64,000 nucleotides of DNA from Chloroflexota bacterium. GTDB lineage: Bacteria; Chloroflexota; Anaerolineae; Anaerolineales; Villigracilaceae. The notes under the pieces are model-generated. The model did no database searches and was not told the DNA's origin. It saw nothing but the letters and a program-made list of their open reading frames with translations. The stretch spans positions 17,095 to 81,094 of the forward strand of contig JACRBL010000049.1 in the NCBI GenBank assembly GCA_016234485.1. The letters run 5' to 3'. A program made the position numbers and the translations under genes. Positions 63,643 through 64,000 of this stretch are shown here, one piece after another. Within the stretch, counting starts at the first letter, position 1. Each line of letters opens with the position of its first letter.

Positions 63643-63692
63643 GTTGCTCCCTCTCCATGACGAAGTCATGGGGAGGCCGGGGGTGGGGTAAC
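63643..63692. repeat. GC-rich inverted-repeat-ended element between the terminator and ilvD
   Basis: GTTGCTCCCTCTCCATGACGAAGTCATGGGGAGGCCGGGGGTGGGGTAAC; GTTGCTCC/GGGGTAAC ends; internal ATGAC-GAA-GTCAT. Confidence 0.55.
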
Positions 63693-63724
63693 AAAAAAGC
63701 CGCTCCGACGTGGTCGGAGCGGCT
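63693..63724 (-). terminator. Rho-independent terminator in the ilv leader (putative attenuator)
   Basis: Minus strand AGCCGCTCCGAC-CAC-GTCGGAGCGGCTTTTTT: perfect 12-bp stem, 3-nt loop, T-run; upstream of ilvD, downstream of the BCAA-rich peptide. Confidence 0.92.
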
Positions 63725-63751
63725 CTGTGTTTCCAGATTTGGTGTGCGAGT

Positions 63752-63853
63752 TTATTTTGCTCTCACCGTTGCCAGTCCAACCACAAACAGGTCCTTAATA
63801 ATAAGGACCGCAAGAAGGACGACAATAACGGAGAGGGAGAAAATTGGATTCAT
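63752..63853 (-). CDS. Branched-chain-amino-acid-rich leader peptide (ilv attenuation leader)
   Basis: ATG frame MNPIFSLSVIVVLLAVLIIKDLFVVGLATVRAK* with 17 of 33 residues I/L/V; stop is 27 nt before the terminator stem; absent from the supplied ORF track. Confidence 0.82.
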   Translation of the reverse strand: MNPIFSLSVIVVLLAVLIIKDLFVVGLATVRAK

Positions 63854-63881
63854 ACTGGCTCTAAGTAGTCAGTCGAAATAG

Positions 63882-63909
63882 ATTATAAGGCATGATACAC
63901 TTTCGTCAT
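63882..63909 (-). promoter_or_regulatory. Candidate sigma70-like promoter for the ilv leader
   Basis: Minus strand ATGACG-N16-TATAAT; -10 about 30 nt upstream of the leader ATG. Confidence 0.6.
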
Positions 63910-64000
63910 GAGAACCGTATACCAACTCAAGCCAAAAGAGTTAGCCGAAATAGAAAAAGCCATTCGGCAAGACAAACGAGCAGAAGTCAAACAGCGTGCA
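63908..64000 (+). CDS. 5' end of a putative IS630-like transposase/HTH protein, cut by window edge
   Basis: ATG frame MRTVYQLKPKELAEIEKAIRQDKRAEVKQRA open to the window end; resembles N-termini of IS630-type ORFs from memory only. Confidence 0.45.
   Translation, partial: MRTVYQLKPKELAEIEKAIRQDKRAEVKQRA

Noticed and set aside
58312-63881. Other long + strand ORFs (58312-59445, 60059-61132, 62808-63881)
   Set aside because: Antisense to ilvC, ilvB and ilvD; no recognisable family or convincing start signals.

Overview
The window looks chromosomal, and the gene repertoire suggests a Chloroflexota/Anaerolineae-like bacterium (inference, not proven). From left to right it contains: (1) 0-12.3 kb, a + strand block of secreted multiheme c-type cytochromes. 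It includes a ~1660 aa fusion of a lytic-transglycosylase-like region, a Pro/Thr-rich repeat linker, a subtilisin-type protease and a multiheme domain. It ends in a cytochrome / 4Fe-4S / NrfD-type electron-transfer module. (2) 12.2-20.6 kb, a signalling block: NarL-type regulators, a MalT-like LuxR regulator, a GAF histidine kinase, receiver proteins and an HD-GYP protein. (3) 20.7-38.1 kb, a NapH-like ferredoxin, an amidohydrolase, RDD and DUF998-like membrane proteins, four serine beta-lactamase-like hydrolases, two alpha/beta hydrolases, an APH-like kinase, GNAT, an HEGGH membrane protein, a CPBP protease and a methyltransferase. (4) 38.3-50.6 kb, a carbohydrate locus (TetR, class II aldolase, class III aminotransferase, MFS, FGGY kinase, GH31, GH1) with decayed glycosidase remnants. 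(5) 63.9-50.6 kb on the minus strand, a complete ilvD-ilvB-ilvN-ilvC-leuA-leuC-leuD-cimA-leuB-ilvE cluster. The best hidden signals are: an un-annotated 33 aa Ile/Leu/Val-rich leader peptide followed by a perfect 12-bp terminator upstream of ilvD (a likely attenuator); the protease-cytochrome fusion; a shared ~33-75 bp upstream motif at three loci; three copies of a comM 3' fragment; an in-frame palindromic insertion in GH31 next to its presumed nucleophile; and palindromic repeats at almost every junction of the branched-chain amino-acid operon, some of which contain stop codons.
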